A model generated the notes under the pieces. That model was not told the origin of the DNA, did no database searches, and was given only the letters and a program-made list of their open reading frames with translations. A DNA stretch of 64,000 nucleotides, taken from contig OW386551.1 of assembly GCA_936435175.1 (NCBI GenBank), positions 2,170,001 through 2,234,000 on the forward strand. The letters are read 5' to 3'. This document shows, one piece after another, positions 35,045 to 47,401 of the stretch. This DNA is from Glyphotaelius pellucidus (Eukaryota; Arthropoda; Insecta; Trichoptera; Limnephilidae). Position 1 is the first letter of the stretch, and each line of letters starts with the position of its first letter. A program made the translations under genes and the position numbers.

Positions 35045-35112
35045 AGAAAATCTTGAATGGTTTTGAACCCGCGACCTCTGGGTCCTAAGTCAAAGCCATT
35101 TCCGCCTCGCAA
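35045..35112 (-). repeat. tRNA-like sequence, probable SINE head
   Basis: On the minus strand the box B-like cgcgggttcaaaaccatt lies near 35055-35075, preceded by a region ending gcctcgcaacggagc on the + strand that could be a degraded box A. There is no complete cloverleaf. Confidence 0.4.
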
Positions 35113-35399
35113 CGGAGCTTTTCGATAAGCACAGACGCAAATATCCGCATCTACGAGTATGCAGTTATGGGTGGGTTACTGGTTTTGCATGTGTACCCAG
35201 CCCACTGCAGTCTCGGGTCTGGTGCATCGGAAAAGGAATGAACCAACGGTCTTGGTCTAAATCTGTCCTCACTCCGCAACGCCCGAACCGTATTACCACC
35301 CATTCATTAATCTAACAGGCGACTAAATTCCAGACTAGCCGATGGCCAACTACTAAATAAGCTATATTTACATTACAGACTTATTAAGATGTGTAAATT

Positions 35400-35865
35400 C
35401 TGTCTATCTTTGATCCTTAATATTTATGTTCAAAATTGTAAACGGTAGAATAGACAGTCTTAATTTAACTAAGCTCATTGAATTTCATATACCCACGAGA
35501 ACCACTCGTTCTAAAATCCTGCTTAAATGCTACAATAATCGGACTGAGTATACGAAACACTCGCTTGTACCTAGATTACATGAAGTTACTAATAGATATG
35601 CTGATGTGGCAGATCTATTTAACTGCACGGAAGGTAGGTACAAGAGGGCCATACTATCAAATCTTTTCAATCAATATCAGTTTTATTTGTACTATAGATT
35701 TTTGTATGTTATCGCATCGCTGGTGTCATTTCTCTTTCAAACACCACAATTATCTGTTATAATCTTTATTTACTGTTTCTAATATGTTTCCTATGATTTT
35801 GTGACATGTGTGCTTATGATATATTTATACCGTTGATATTAAATAAATAAGTTTTAAATTATTAA
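35400..35865 (+). pseudogene. Non-LTR retrotransposon 3' end
   Basis: A frame at 35426-35782 gives FKIVNGRIDSLNLTKLIEFH, PTRTTRS and RLHEVTNRY, the spacing of the last part of jockey/CR1-type LINE proteins (compare YKIINSKVDCPDLLNKINFH in the copy at 18710-19354). It ends at an AAATAAATAA tail near 35842-35852. Severely 5'-truncated. Confidence 0.7.
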
Positions 35866-38295
35866 TTATACTAGCTCAGACCCGTTAAAATTCCTTGGGG
35901 TGTTGTAATTATAGAATTTGTGAAGCAGAAAGTATTTATAAAAAATAAATGCCTTTCTAAACACATTGTTCGTGCTATTTCTATCTGTCTATGTATTCTG
36001 TGCCTTTGTATTGTAGTCATTTGAAATCAAATTATTCTTTACCTATTTTCTATATTGGGTTTCTCGTGATATGTGTGCTTTAGTGTTATAATTAATATTG
36101 TGAAATTGATCTACTGAGTCAAGTTTAGCGGGTGCTTATAATGAAGAATAAAAAAATTAAAAATGAATCCCCATACATTCGATAAATGTTGTCCCTGTCA
36201 ATCACAACATCAATAAATATTGTCCCTGTCAATCACAACAACAATAAATACTATTACATGTCGATACAACGATAAATAATATTGACAAACCGCATTTGGA
36301 TCTCACGACCAATATGTTATTGACGATAATAATAATATGATCAATTTTTTTTTGCTGTCAACGATGCAAGAGACACTCTTCAATACTTGTATTACAAGTA
36401 TTTTGGATTTAAGCAGACGCACCTATAGCCTTATCAATTTTCAAATATCTTTTTTGATAATCCTACTTAAATATTTGTACATTTTTGTTTTATTGTATCC
36501 TTTATTTTCTTTGTACAGATTAATCTACTATTATTATATTTTACCTTTATGTGTTAGATCTTACGATCACCAAACTTATGTCCGTATGCGACCGTCGCGA
36601 CGGTCGTGCGTTGGCGACTGTCAATGTCGTAATTTTCTGCGACTTTCAATTGTTTGTCTACGCCTGTCTTGGATTAATTAGCTACATACTTAAAACACGA
36701 ATTACTATTTGTTAGTTATTAAAACTACATATAGACATGCTCGATATGCACTTTTTAATTCAAAAACACTTAATATCAGTTAGATAATAATGAGAAGTAA
36801 GTATTTCAGTTTCAGGAAATGGAAAATAATTCATTTTAGTAGCTTTTTCATTAAAAAACCGACAATTTAACATATTTTCTTCACGCCATGTTTTGACATA
36901 ATAGTATTAAAATTGTTTTTTAGGCTAGTTTTTTTCACTTTTAATTAAACCCAAACTAAGAACTTAATAGTCTATTTTAGGGTCATGTTTTAATATTTTA
37001 GATTATAAAAAAGAAGAACAACTAACCCTCAAACTTTGACATCAATGACAATGGCCGCCGAGTGAATAATCGATTTTAATTTTAACGCAATAACTATTAA
37101 AATTCATTATTTTTCAATTGCGGAAGTTGTAATATTACTTCCCATTATTATCTAACTGATTGTTTTTTTTAAATAAAATGTACATATTAGGCGTGTCCCT
37201 ATTAGGTAAATATTTACCAAAACTACTTATATGCAATCCTAATAGACATTATGTATTGTATAATGTTTGTAATTTTTGGTTAGCTGGAAGAAATAAAACG
37301 CATCTATAAGGTACACCTTTTGCACCTACTTGTATTTTTGTGCAATAAATGATTTTGAATTTGAATTATAATTACTATCTGTTTGTCGTTTTATTTTGAT
37401 GGTTGCACGCGATGACATTCGATTTGCAAATTTTACCACGACTGACATCTCTTAACGAGGATTACGCAACAAACGCGGCTTCATCTCTGGTTTTAGGGTA
37501 ACTACTTTTAAGAGTTGGTGTCGTATTACAAGTGCAGTATTTAGCTCGTTATCGCAATACGGAATACCGCATAAGAAAACTGTCGAAATGTGTCGCATAC
37601 GGCCGATTTAACATGCGTTACGCTGTCGCAAAAGATATAGAATCACCCTTCTGGCCATATAAAAATAACTTCTGAATTTAATCGCAATTTCCTGTGTTTG
37701 TTTCGCATTGTTTAAACTTACAATATAAACTTCAAATAAAATATCCACATTTCGCTTCTGTCCATTCAAGTAATAACATTTTTATTTAATGTTTCCATTG
37801 GCTCTTTAACAATTTCCATTATGTATGTCGGCAATGTTATTTTATGTCGTCGCGACGAAGCCATTGCATGCGAGACGGAACCGGAAATGCACGTCATGAG
37901 GCGCCATGTTGTTTGCGATGCGCGCGCAATTCTGCCTGTCAAATGACCCGAAACTGACAGCCGTTGTTCTTTATTCAAAATCTAACGATTGTTAAAATGC
38001 ATTATCTTCTTTTTGTTGGCATTGTTTGAGAGCATTATTATTTTATTTAATGGGATTGTTTAAAAGCATTATTTTATTTTAATGGATTGTTTAATGCTTT
38101 CCCATGACATTATTGTTCGGCATCCGTGACTAAACGTGTAATGGGGTGCCATTTAATTAATGTAGTGTCAAATTATAAAGAATGTGTTTTTGGATGACCT
38201 AAATTCATTGATGCCTGGATTGTTTGATTAAGGTGGGTACAGACCTACTTGAAAAATAAAATTTAAAATAAATAAATTCAAAATTTTAAAAATGT
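35866..38295. other. Mostly unique DNA with GC-rich block at 37840-37950
   Basis: Contains a 31-bp tandem duplication at about 36182-36260 (gtccctgtcaatcacaaca twice) and a roughly 30-bp one at 38020-38095 (attgtttaaaagcatt). The block 37840-37950 is GC-rich and contains TGTCAAATGACC-like and TGACAG words. The frames at 36337-36681 and 37766-37978 show no domain. Confidence 0.4.
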
Positions 38296-38805
38296 TTCTT
38301 TTTTACAATAGCTCCACAAAATTCAATTCAATTCAATTTTTTTTTTCAATTCAATTCATTTTTATTATTTTAAAAACATTACAAAATTTTACATTTCAAT
38401 TCGTTTTTAAAATACATTTGTAACAGTTGTAGATACAAATTATACAAGCATTAATACTTGCCTTTTAAAGAGACCCTGAGGGACTTTTTTTCCTCAGGGT
38501 CTATGTCATCTTTGGGTATGCTGTGTGGAGGGTCTTTTTAAGGAAAGGAGGGGAACTTCTGGGAAGGAAAAAGCTATGAGGTGTGCTTAGGAATCTGGGG
38601 TCAATATGTACAGGAGTGATTGAATCCACCCTTCTCGCTGCCGTGTAAGGCGATGGGTCGTGAGAGTCCAGCTCCAAGAAAACTGGCACCCCTGCTAAAT
38701 CACCAAACTTAGCGAAACACTTGGGGTGACCTATGGCAGGAGTGTTGGTTATCCAATAAATGGTTCCCAGAGCGTTGGTACCCATACCCGCCTCCCAAAT
38801 TCTAG
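38296..38805 (-). mobile_element. SINE family S, copy 3, interrupted by AATTC-rich DNA
   Basis: The tail end 'acaatagctccaca' lies at about 38303-38318. It is then separated by about 150 bases of AATTC- and T-rich sequence from the rest (38468-38805), which contains the ccctgagg/cctcaggg hairpin and the ggtacccatacccgcctccc head. Confidence 0.65.
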
Positions 38806-39203
38806 AAACATTAACGATAAAAATAAAATAAAGAAAGATTGTTGACTGAGCGTAGTGTGTTAACTCGACCATTTGGCATTTCATCTGTCTGTAAATTTGG
38901 TTGTCACCTACGTTCCGGTTACGGTTTAGGATGTCGTGTTTGTTAATTAAGTAGGTAAATATTTAAGTATCTACTTACAATCTTATTATTTCAGAGGAAA
39001 TTTTGGTTTTGATAAGAGAAAAAAGAAACACGAGGTCTACTTATTTACAGAACTTCTAGTACTCCATTTAGTAACTAGTTAATTTAATCTAACCTACCCT
39101 AATGTAACTGCTATTTTATTTATTTAATTTTAATACTTGGCTATTTTTTGTACTTCATTATTGCGGTAAAAAACACGCCCCAAAAAATAGCAAGTATTTT
39201 TTT
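38806..39203. other. AT-rich DNA, no gene seen
   Basis: No supported feature. Confidence 0.35.
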
Positions 39204-39632
39204 CCTTGTACATACTCTGATGTATGGCTGTGAAGTATGGAACTGTCATAGGAAGGATGAAAGTAGATTGAATGCTGTAGAAATGATATCCTTGAAGCTT
39301 ATGTATGATAAAACCATGTATGATCGTGTGAGAAATGAGGAGATCCGCAAAGAATGCAAGGTGATGAGTAAGATAAAGAAATTGACGCTCATGTAGAGCG
39401 AATGAACGAAGAAATGAGTGTAAGGTGAACAGATCACGCAATTGTGAATGGTAAAAGAAGACGGTGACGCCCGATGAAGACATGACAATCATATACTTGA
39501 GTAGGGCTATGTCAAGATTCAGAATAATAGAAGAATATGCATGAGACAATGTAGGAATGTAGAAGATGCAAGAAGTGTATACCGAGTTGCTTGGGACGTC
39601 CGTTCTCTCTGCCTACCCCTGCGGGAAACTTA
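39204..39632 (+). pseudogene. RTE-like non-LTR retrotransposon 3' end
   Basis: The translation LMYGCEVWNCHRKDESRLNA, then RVRNEEIRKECKV, is the typical C-terminal region of RTE-type reverse transcriptases. It then degenerates, with GRPRKT-like coding near 39460 and the terminal tctctctgcctacccctgcg at 39612-39631. Stops break it after 39396. Same family as 20510-21060 and 50205-50500. Confidence 0.75.
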
Positions 39633-39830
39633 AATTGTGAGCAGTGATTTTACAGGATTCCTCAAAAATTGGACCTTTCTGGATCAATATATACGTATTT
39701 TTTTGTAAGTTTTTTGTAAGCACTGTTCTGGAATCGAATCCCCAACCTTCCGATTCGAAGTCAAATGCGTAAACCACTAAGTAATGGAAAACATTTTGAA
39801 GAAAGTTGTTCAATATTATTGTAGGGAAAG
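39633..39830 (-). mobile_element. Probable tRNA-derived SINE
   Basis: On the minus strand, box A-like CTTAGTGGTTTACGCA (about 39785-39765) and box B GGGGATTCGATTCC (about 39745-39732) are at a suitable spacing. They are followed in that sense by an A-rich body at 39715-39690. The cloverleaf is incomplete, so I call it a SINE, not a tRNA gene. Confidence 0.5.
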
Positions 39831-40048
39831 GGATAATTTTATCATTGAATGCGACTGACATTATTATTCCAAACGAGAATTTTATTTATAGAAACAATTT
39901 TGATATTCTTGTCACGTGGGAACAGCGTGCGTTGATTTCTCGACTTACATTAGAAATGCATTTCAAGAAGTGTACCTTTATGAATTAATTAATTTAAGTT
40001 TTCCAACATTACATTTAATACCTAACCTAACCTAAACCTACTTGACCG

Positions 40049-41316
40049 TGTTACCCTTATAGTGTAATGACATATCGTTATGTGTTTGCGTTATAAGATT
40101 AAAGGGAGATGTAATAATGAGCCTTTGTCGGGCTCGGGTGTAATCTGCAAGTCAACTTTGATTTCCTCACAGGAAACCTTGGACGCCAAACCCAGTCTAA
40201 TGTCTGGGTATGTCAACCAGCGGAGAACACGGTACTCAATTCTCAGAGTGTGGGCCATTAGTTTTCATAGCATTCCTGAAAAGGCTGCACAAGGAATCTA
40301 CATAATAAAACAAAATGTAGAGTATAGAATCGGTTCACTGTATTGATTTCGTAAGACATAATAAAATAAATGGTATGGACTCACCCCCGGGACCAATATC
40401 GTAATTTTATGCTATTCCTAGCTACCCTAATTAAATTTACTGCCACCGAACTCCCGATGTCGGGAGAACTAACCCCACCTCCTGGTGGCAAGGGTGGTCC
40501 CAACCTCTGCGGCTCAGCTTGGCCCTGCGACCTCCTCAGCAGTCGCATGGAAGTGATGTTAGACCTGGACCCTCAGGAGAAGGAAGGAGTACCCAGACTC
40601 TACTCCAAATTGTAAAGGAAGGCCCGTCAGCAATTCGAGGCGAAGAATCGTTCAACACTGCGGTATCTCGGGTTTGTTCCATAAATAAACCCTCGGGGGG
40701 AATTCGATAGTTGGCCTGCATATAATCACGGGCGCAGCGAGTTATTATTTAATCCGATGACTCGGATAATGGGGTACAATAGTCTTTTCACTCGGACATT
40801 GCCAATTCACTCGTGGTCACTGGGACCCTCGCGAAACTCACATTTTACGTGAATAAATCTTCGGTTAGTTGCACCGCGCACCATGATAAGCGTGACGGGT
40901 TATTATATACACCGATGTCTCGGATAAAGAGGTACATTGATCGTAACACACGTACATCGCCATTAAACTCGTGGTCACTTTTGGGACCCGCGCGAAAACT
41001 CGCATTTTACGCGAATAAATCTTTGATTTTTATATTTAAAAAAACACAACGTGTTTCCGTCCCCCGAATGCAGATGCCCAAAACTTGGATTTCAATCACA
41101 TCGTATTAAAACTTAAGATTAATTCACCGTTGTTTTCACGGCGTACCGCACATCTCGCCGTCAAAACCAGAGTCCGGATCCGGAAACCAAACCCAAAAAA
41201 AACCGCCGCCTACCGACACGTTGAACGAAACTCCCCTAGGTTTGCCAACCTAACCAATTAAAATGCATTTAAAAAAATAGTACCTAACTTACGATAAATA
41301 CAATCGCTTCATAACA
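40049..41316. repeat. LTR, left copy
   Basis: 1268 bp, TG...CA ends. It contains AATAAA at 40684-40689. The small open frames inside (40080-40346, 40370-40615, 40813-41109) are duplicated in the right LTR and are not evidence of a protein. Confidence 0.85.
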
Positions 41317-42051
41317 TTACCCCCCTTTCCACAAAAATGTTTGCCCTCAAACAAAACTACCAAAAATCTAAACATGCCCTGAACTATCTACGTTGGTCCC
41401 AAGGAGTACCTGGTAAAAAAAATAAACAAACACTAAATGTGAAATACAAAATACAATTATTAGAAATGAAAAAGAAAAGAAAAATCCTTAAATGGTACTC
41501 TTATGACGAATGAGTGCATCGTAACCCCAATCGCGCCTATCCTGCGTGTAGGCCGGATAGTAGGTTTACGATGCAACCATTCTCGAACTTAAAAACTAGT
41601 AAACCAATATAACCTAAGAACAACTTGTAAGATGATACGTGAATGGACAACAAGCACCCTCAGCACTGGAAAAAAAAATTCTGGGTGGTTGTAATATTGA
41701 CTCTTACCGAGCACTACCATTGACGTATCATCTGGAACAGAACACATAAACTAACTTAAAAGATAAGTCTTAAAATTAAGAAACATACATTTTTATGATT
41801 AAATCACTCCTCCAAATACGTCAAGTTAAATTCTATGCATTAGGCATCACTGTTCCAAACACTATCACTGAATTTATATAGCCTCTCTTAGGCCGAAAAT
41901 ATTTGATGGGTTTACCATCTACACTTCACTGAATTTATATCCTTTAGGATAAAACTAACCCTCTTTTGGGAGAGTATTCCTAACTAACCTCCTATTCTGG
42001 TCCTTGGGTGAATAATATTTAACCAACAACAATTATACATTGTAAAGGTAA

Positions 42052-42180
42052 TTTTAATAGTGTACAACCACCGAATCGGATGGTGCCAAATAATTTTTTA
42101 ATAGTATACAACCAACGCATCGGATGGTGCCAAATAATTTTTTAATAGTATACAACCAACTGTTTTAGAAGGTGTCATTT
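42052..42180. repeat. 44-bp tandem repeat, nearly three copies
   Basis: ttttaatagtatacaaccaa starts at 44-base steps (atag at 42057, 42101 and 42145). ggatggtgccaaataat is present in the first two units. Confidence 0.85.
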
Positions 42181-42852
42181 GTTAATAAGATGTGCAGCTA
42201 TAATTTAGTGCAGCCATAAGTATACGTCCAACTCTATAGAAGGCGTAATCGGTAAGTAAAGAACAAATTGTAAGGTTTTCACTGTAAACCGTTGTTCAAC
42301 CATATAGTACATAATAACAATATTATAAGTCTCTCAGGACAATAATAACAGAATACATCCAAAATCTTATACAAATATAAATGATTCTACTTCCTATGTT
42401 AGCTTAAAATGTGGAAGGATATGTGATACCATATCGTGCCACATTATAAGATCTCAAAAAAAAAAAATCTTATAAACAAGGTGGACATTACAAAACATTT
42501 TCTGTAACTAATAAAAACAAAATTAAAACGCTTTTCCAAAAGCTGAGGCTTATCTGACGCAGCCTATGTTTATAGAGTAAAACAATATTTTGACAATATT
42601 ATACGAAATAAATTTACCAATAAAACAGAAGAAGAGTGAGAGAAAGAGAAAAAAATACTTTGAATTTTAGCAATTACTTCTGTAACCTGACAAAATAGGG
42701 TCTAATAATGTCAATGCACTGAAGGTGAATAACATTAATTCTTCATTTAAAATCACTTAGAAAACAAAGAGATACAATCCCTGCGTCTCTGTGTTTTCTA
42801 TGTAATCTGGAACAACAAATAATGACATTATCAAAAGCATGAACATAACCCA

Positions 42853-43040
42853 AAAAAAAAAAATATGTCTGAAACACGCAGAGATAGTGTGCGGATATGC
42901 CCGCGTATTTCAGGATACAAGACTTACAAGTAATAATCCTAAGTTAATCCAAAAAAAGGTATGCCTGAAACACGCCGAGATAGTGTGCGGATATGTCCGC
43001 GTATTTCAGGATACAAGACTTACAACTAATAATTCTACTT
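42853..43040. repeat. 96-bp tandem duplication, each unit with a hairpin
   Basis: gaaacacgc is at 42871 and again at 42967. Within each unit ctgaaacacgc and gcgtatttcag pair around about 25 bases. As 96 is a multiple of 3, a frame at 42839-43042 reads two 32-residue units (CLKHAEIVCGY, VFQDTRLT). It sits in a non-coding LTR element and lacks any family match, so I treat it as structural repeat DNA. Confidence 0.8.
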
Positions 43041-45344
43041 AATCATCTGTTCAGCCGACGTCCAAATTTACGTCTGTTTTAGCGTTAATACTATCGATAA
43101 ATTTATACTTATACATGCACATATGTATTTTTAAATATATTCTCAACTCGAGCATTGCCACTAGAGTTGAGGTTGTTATTGTAATGAAACAAACCACCCT
43201 CATCATCAATCTTACAAAACACCCCCCGCCAAGTAAATAACCCAATTCCTTAAAAATGAATCTAAAGACAGGACTAATGACTGTCAGAATGTCGGGTCGT
43301 TTCAACTCGGTTGATCAGGCCGGGTTAAAACTCCCAAGCATCAAATATTAACTAACAGATATGATAATTTGCAGTCCTCGGTAGGGATGATTAGTTAGAG
43401 ACTTGATTGTTTATGACGCAAAAAAAAATAATTATACGTTAAGTCCATGAAGTATTATGTTAAAATCGTGTTTGCTGAATGTATGGGCTAAATAAATATT
43501 ATTCACTCTTTCCAAGAGCTCATTATTAAATTCTGTTAAACGGCTTGATTGTATATATTGTGACTTAATTTGGGAATTGTAAAGTGATTTATTTATCGCT
43601 TTTAGTAGTAACGTGCTATGCTCACACTACTCGATTTAAATAGAGTAATATGATTATTGTTTGTTGAGTGTGCTGTTAGGGTGGTCAAAACTCCAATTGA
43701 AAACCCGAACAAACTCGACACACTTTACACGGTATTACTGGTATGTCCATGATGGATCAGTGAGGCAACGGACCTTCTGCCTCCTGCAGCCTAATCATCT
43801 GCAGGCAACAGATCCTCCGTCTCCTACCTGATGCTAGAACATACTGTTCCGAAACGTCGGGCAACGGCCCTGCTATGTACAGATCTCTTATCTGTCCATA
43901 GTTACTCCGTCTCCCGGAATTAAGATGAACGCTTGGCTTTCCAAAACGTTGCGAATAGGTAGCGGCATACACTACTCTCATCTCTTCGGAACATGGAAAA
44001 ATTATTGGTAATCAAGCAATTTCTTAATTGTACCCAATAATTTCCTATAATGATGTGTTAACTGAGTGTAATGATATGTTTCTCGCGGTAACTCGGTACG
44101 GCAGGAAAACAAAAGAACCCAAGTTAAACATCGACGACCAAAAAAAATTTTTTGAAAAAAAAAAAAATTTTTTTTTAGAAGTCCACAAATTTCCTTAAAG
44201 CAATGCCCGTTATTGTAGAAATTGATAATAAACACGAAAGTGTCGCGAATGACATTTTATAAATGATAAATGTATTCGGAACAATTGTCCGAATTGTTGT
44301 AATAAATAACACGTCTTTGTTATTGAATTGTTGTTGTTGTTATTGTTGTATATAGGAGTTGACATTGTTGTTGTTATTGCTATATATATATATATTTTTT
44401 TAATGTGTATGTTGCCCATTTAAATGAATATATTTTTTAGTTTATTCAAATCAATATGTAAGTAGCCCATTGAAATAAAAAAAATTAAATTAATATGTAA
44501 GTAGCTCAAAAAAAAAAAAAATTTTTTTTTCACTTAAATTTCTATGTAAGTAGCCCATTTAAATGAAAATTTAAAACGTCAGTCAGACATTAGTAAATAA
44601 ACAATTTACAAGTATAATTTATAGTAGGTTTTGACAGAGCTTTATACAAATTTTCCACTCGAAGCAAAAACGAATTACCCGCATTGTCATTAAAATCTCA
44701 GTAAATATCTTAAATATTTGAATAATCTTTAATAATTATCCTCCATTCCTATTTAAACACATAATAAATTGATTGAAAACACAACAGTGTTTTGACGTAT
44801 GCCGAAGTCATAGATAAAATGTAACGAGAAACCGTCATAGACAATCCGAGGTATTCTTAGAACAGCTAGCATTGATTGGTTCCGGACAGAAAAAAAAATT
44901 ATAGAGCTCTACTTAGCACATTGTCCATAGTCTATGACCGATTTCTATGCTTTCAAACAATAACAATGAAAATGACAATTCATTTTAGGTTACAGAAGGT
45001 AAGGATTTCAGGTCCTATGCATAACTGTGTGGTATTGGATAAACAATAAATACGAGATTAATCATTTATAAGGTGCCCACAATATAATTACGCATAGTAT
45101 CCCTTTACGAATTCCCGCCGGTAATAGTGCCAGTGAATTGAAATAATGACATTTGTTGTTATTTCCAATCACCGTCACTGCAATCATAGGTTATGACCGC
45201 GACCAAGTTTAATAAATACAAACGAAATTAAGACCTCCACTGAACAGATGAAAAATAATTTTTGGGCATTATACATTACAGGGCGAAGAAAACATTTTCA
45301 GGAATGCTATAAATCGGGACCAGACAGCGTATGGAGCGCCATAT

Positions 45345-46612
45345 TGTTACCTTTATAGTGTAATGACATATCGTTATTTGTTTGTGTTATAAGATTAAAG
45401 TGAGATGTAATAATGAGCCTTTGTCGGGCTCGGGTGTAATCTGCAAGTCAACTTTGATTTCCTCACAGGAAACCTTGGACGCCAAACCCAGTCTAATGTC
45501 TGGGTATGTCAACCAGCGGAGAACACGGTACTCAATTCTCAGAGTGTGGGCCATTAGTTTTCATAGCATTCCTGAAAAGGCTGCACAAGGAATCTACATA
45601 ATAAAACAAAATGTAGAGTATAGAATCGGTTCACTGTATTGATTTCGTAAGACATAATAAAATAAATGGTATGGACTCACCCCCGGGACCAATATCGTAA
45701 TTTTATGCTATTCCTAGCTACCCTAATTAAATTTACTGCCACCGAACTCCCGATGGCGGGAGAACCAACCCCACCTCCTGGTGGCAAGGGTGGTCCCAAC
45801 CTCTGCGGCTCAGCTTGGCCCTGCGACCTCCTCAGCAGTCGCATGGAAGTGATGTTAGACCTGGACCCTCAGGAGAAGGAAGGAGTACCCAGACTCTACT
45901 CCAAATTGTAAAGGAAGGCCCGTCAGCAATTCGAGGCGAAGAATCGTTCAACACTGCGGTATCTCGGGTTTGTTCCATAAATAAACCCTCGGGGGGAATT
46001 CGATAGTTGGCCTGCATATAATCACGGGCGCAGCGAGTTATTATTTAATCCGATGACTCGGATAATGGGGTACAATAGTCTTTTCACTCGGACATTGCCA
46101 ATTCACTCGTGGTCACTGGGACCCTCGCGAAACTCACATTTTACGTGAATAAATCTTCGGTTAGTTGCACCGCGCACCATGATAAGCGTGACGGGTTATT
46201 ATATACACCGATGTCTCGGATAAAGAGGTACATTGATCGTAACACACGTACATCGCCATTAAACTCGTGGTCACTTTTGGGACCCGCGCAAAAACTCGCA
46301 TTTTACGCGAATAAATCTTTGATTTTTATATTTAAAAAAACACAACGTGTTTCCGTCCCCCGAATGCAGATGCCCAAAACTTGGATTTCAATCACATCGT
46401 ATTAAAACTTAAGATTAATTCACCGTTGTTTTCACGGCGTACCGCACATCTCGCCGTCAAAACCAGAGTCCGGATCCGGAAACCAAACCCAAAAAAAACC
46501 GCCGCCTACCGACACGTTGAACGAAACTCCCCTAGGTTTGCCAACCTAACCAATTAAAATGCATTTAAAAAAATAGTACCTAACTTACGATAAATACAAT
46601 CGCTTCATAACA
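45345..46612. repeat. LTR, right copy
   Basis: Same length as the left LTR. The seven differences seen are clustered at the start (four in the first 60 bases), with two near 45755-45765 and one near 46288. Confidence 0.85.
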
Positions 46613-46767
46613 ACCGCAGTAGGAAACTATCTCTCAAAACTAAAAGTAAAAGCATTGACGTTACTTGCTGAATCGAGTTAACTATATCTAGTTGCAAATA
46701 TTTGATTGAATATCAAATTTAGAATAAACTAGAGCAGACCTGGATAACCACTAGATAGTGGAGGCGC

Positions 46768-47156
46768 TTTTTTATGTGAATCCCGCACAATAGTCCCAAT
46801 TACTCCCGTCTGGAGCCAATGAGACTCTGGCATCCCCAATTGGGGTAGGTGTGGAAGGAAAGAAGATGAGATATAAGAAGGTGGGGAAGTACCTGGCTAT
46901 TCGGATCAGGTCACCAAACACGGTTAAAGTCATTTCAAGCAACGTTTCAACACTGAATGGACTTACACCAGGGCATTACTGAGAGTATCTTCCACTCATG
47001 AAAGTATCGCAAATATACCTTATATTATTTTTAAATGATTAAATTGTGATAAAACACAAATCAATTTTTTTTAAATTACTTGCGCACGCCGGGATTTGAA
47101 CCCGCAGCCTCCGGATTGTTAGTTGAGAGCCTTACCCTTCAACTACGGAGAAGCCT
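46768..47156 (-). mobile_element. tRNA-derived SINE (family T), copy 2
   Basis: The head on the minus strand (about 47155-47083) ends with box B GGGTTCAAATCCC. The body matches 12605-12991, including ctggctattcggatcagg and ccatttcaagcaacg-like words. Confidence 0.75.
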
Positions 47157-47401
47157 ACTACGTATACGAATACCTGTGAAAAATCACCGGACAGACAGAG
47201 CTTACTAAGATATCTCTAATATATCTCATAGAAAAATTTTCCAGTATTTTCACGCGAGTAGCAGTGCGCGGGGACCGGATTCGGTGGTTTCCGGTCGTTC
47301 GGTGTTGACTAGTGATGGACAAAATGCAGTCAAGCGATAAAGTACCTGCTTACTAATATTTTGCACAGAAAAATATTATTTTAATTGCCATTTTCAAAAT
47401 T

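Larger units (their letters stand above)
41317..45344. other. Non-coding interior of the LTR element
   Basis: No frame reaches 100 codons and none shows a retroviral motif. It holds a 44-bp tandem repeat (42052-42180), a 96-bp tandem duplication (about 42853-43040), a palindrome-like block at 43740-43980 with a CTGATG...GAAAC motif, and three 'tatgtaagtagcyca' units at 44455-44560. Confidence 0.65.
40045..46616. mobile_element. Non-autonomous LTR retrotransposon with ACCG target duplications
   Basis: Two 1268-bp direct repeats (40049-41316 and 45345-46612) begin TGTTACC and end ATAACA, giving the TG...CA ends and TGTTA/TAACA inverted termini of LTRs. ACCG precedes the first (40045-40048) and follows the second (46613-46616), a 4-bp target duplication. 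I count seven substitutions and no indel between the LTRs, so the insertion is recent. The 4028-bp interior has no gag, protease, RT or integrase frame. This is the structure of a large non-coding derivative (LARD-type) that needs a partner element. No convincing tRNA primer site or polypurine tract was found at the LTR edges; orientation is not fixed. Confidence 0.85.

Noticed and set aside
39130..39549. 139-codon minus frame
   Set aside because: It is the antisense shadow of the RTE-like LINE fragment at 39204-39632.
40370..40615. Duplicated 81-codon frames at 40370 and 45666 as a gene pair
   Set aside because: They are the same part of the two LTRs; identity reflects LTR origin, not protein conservation.
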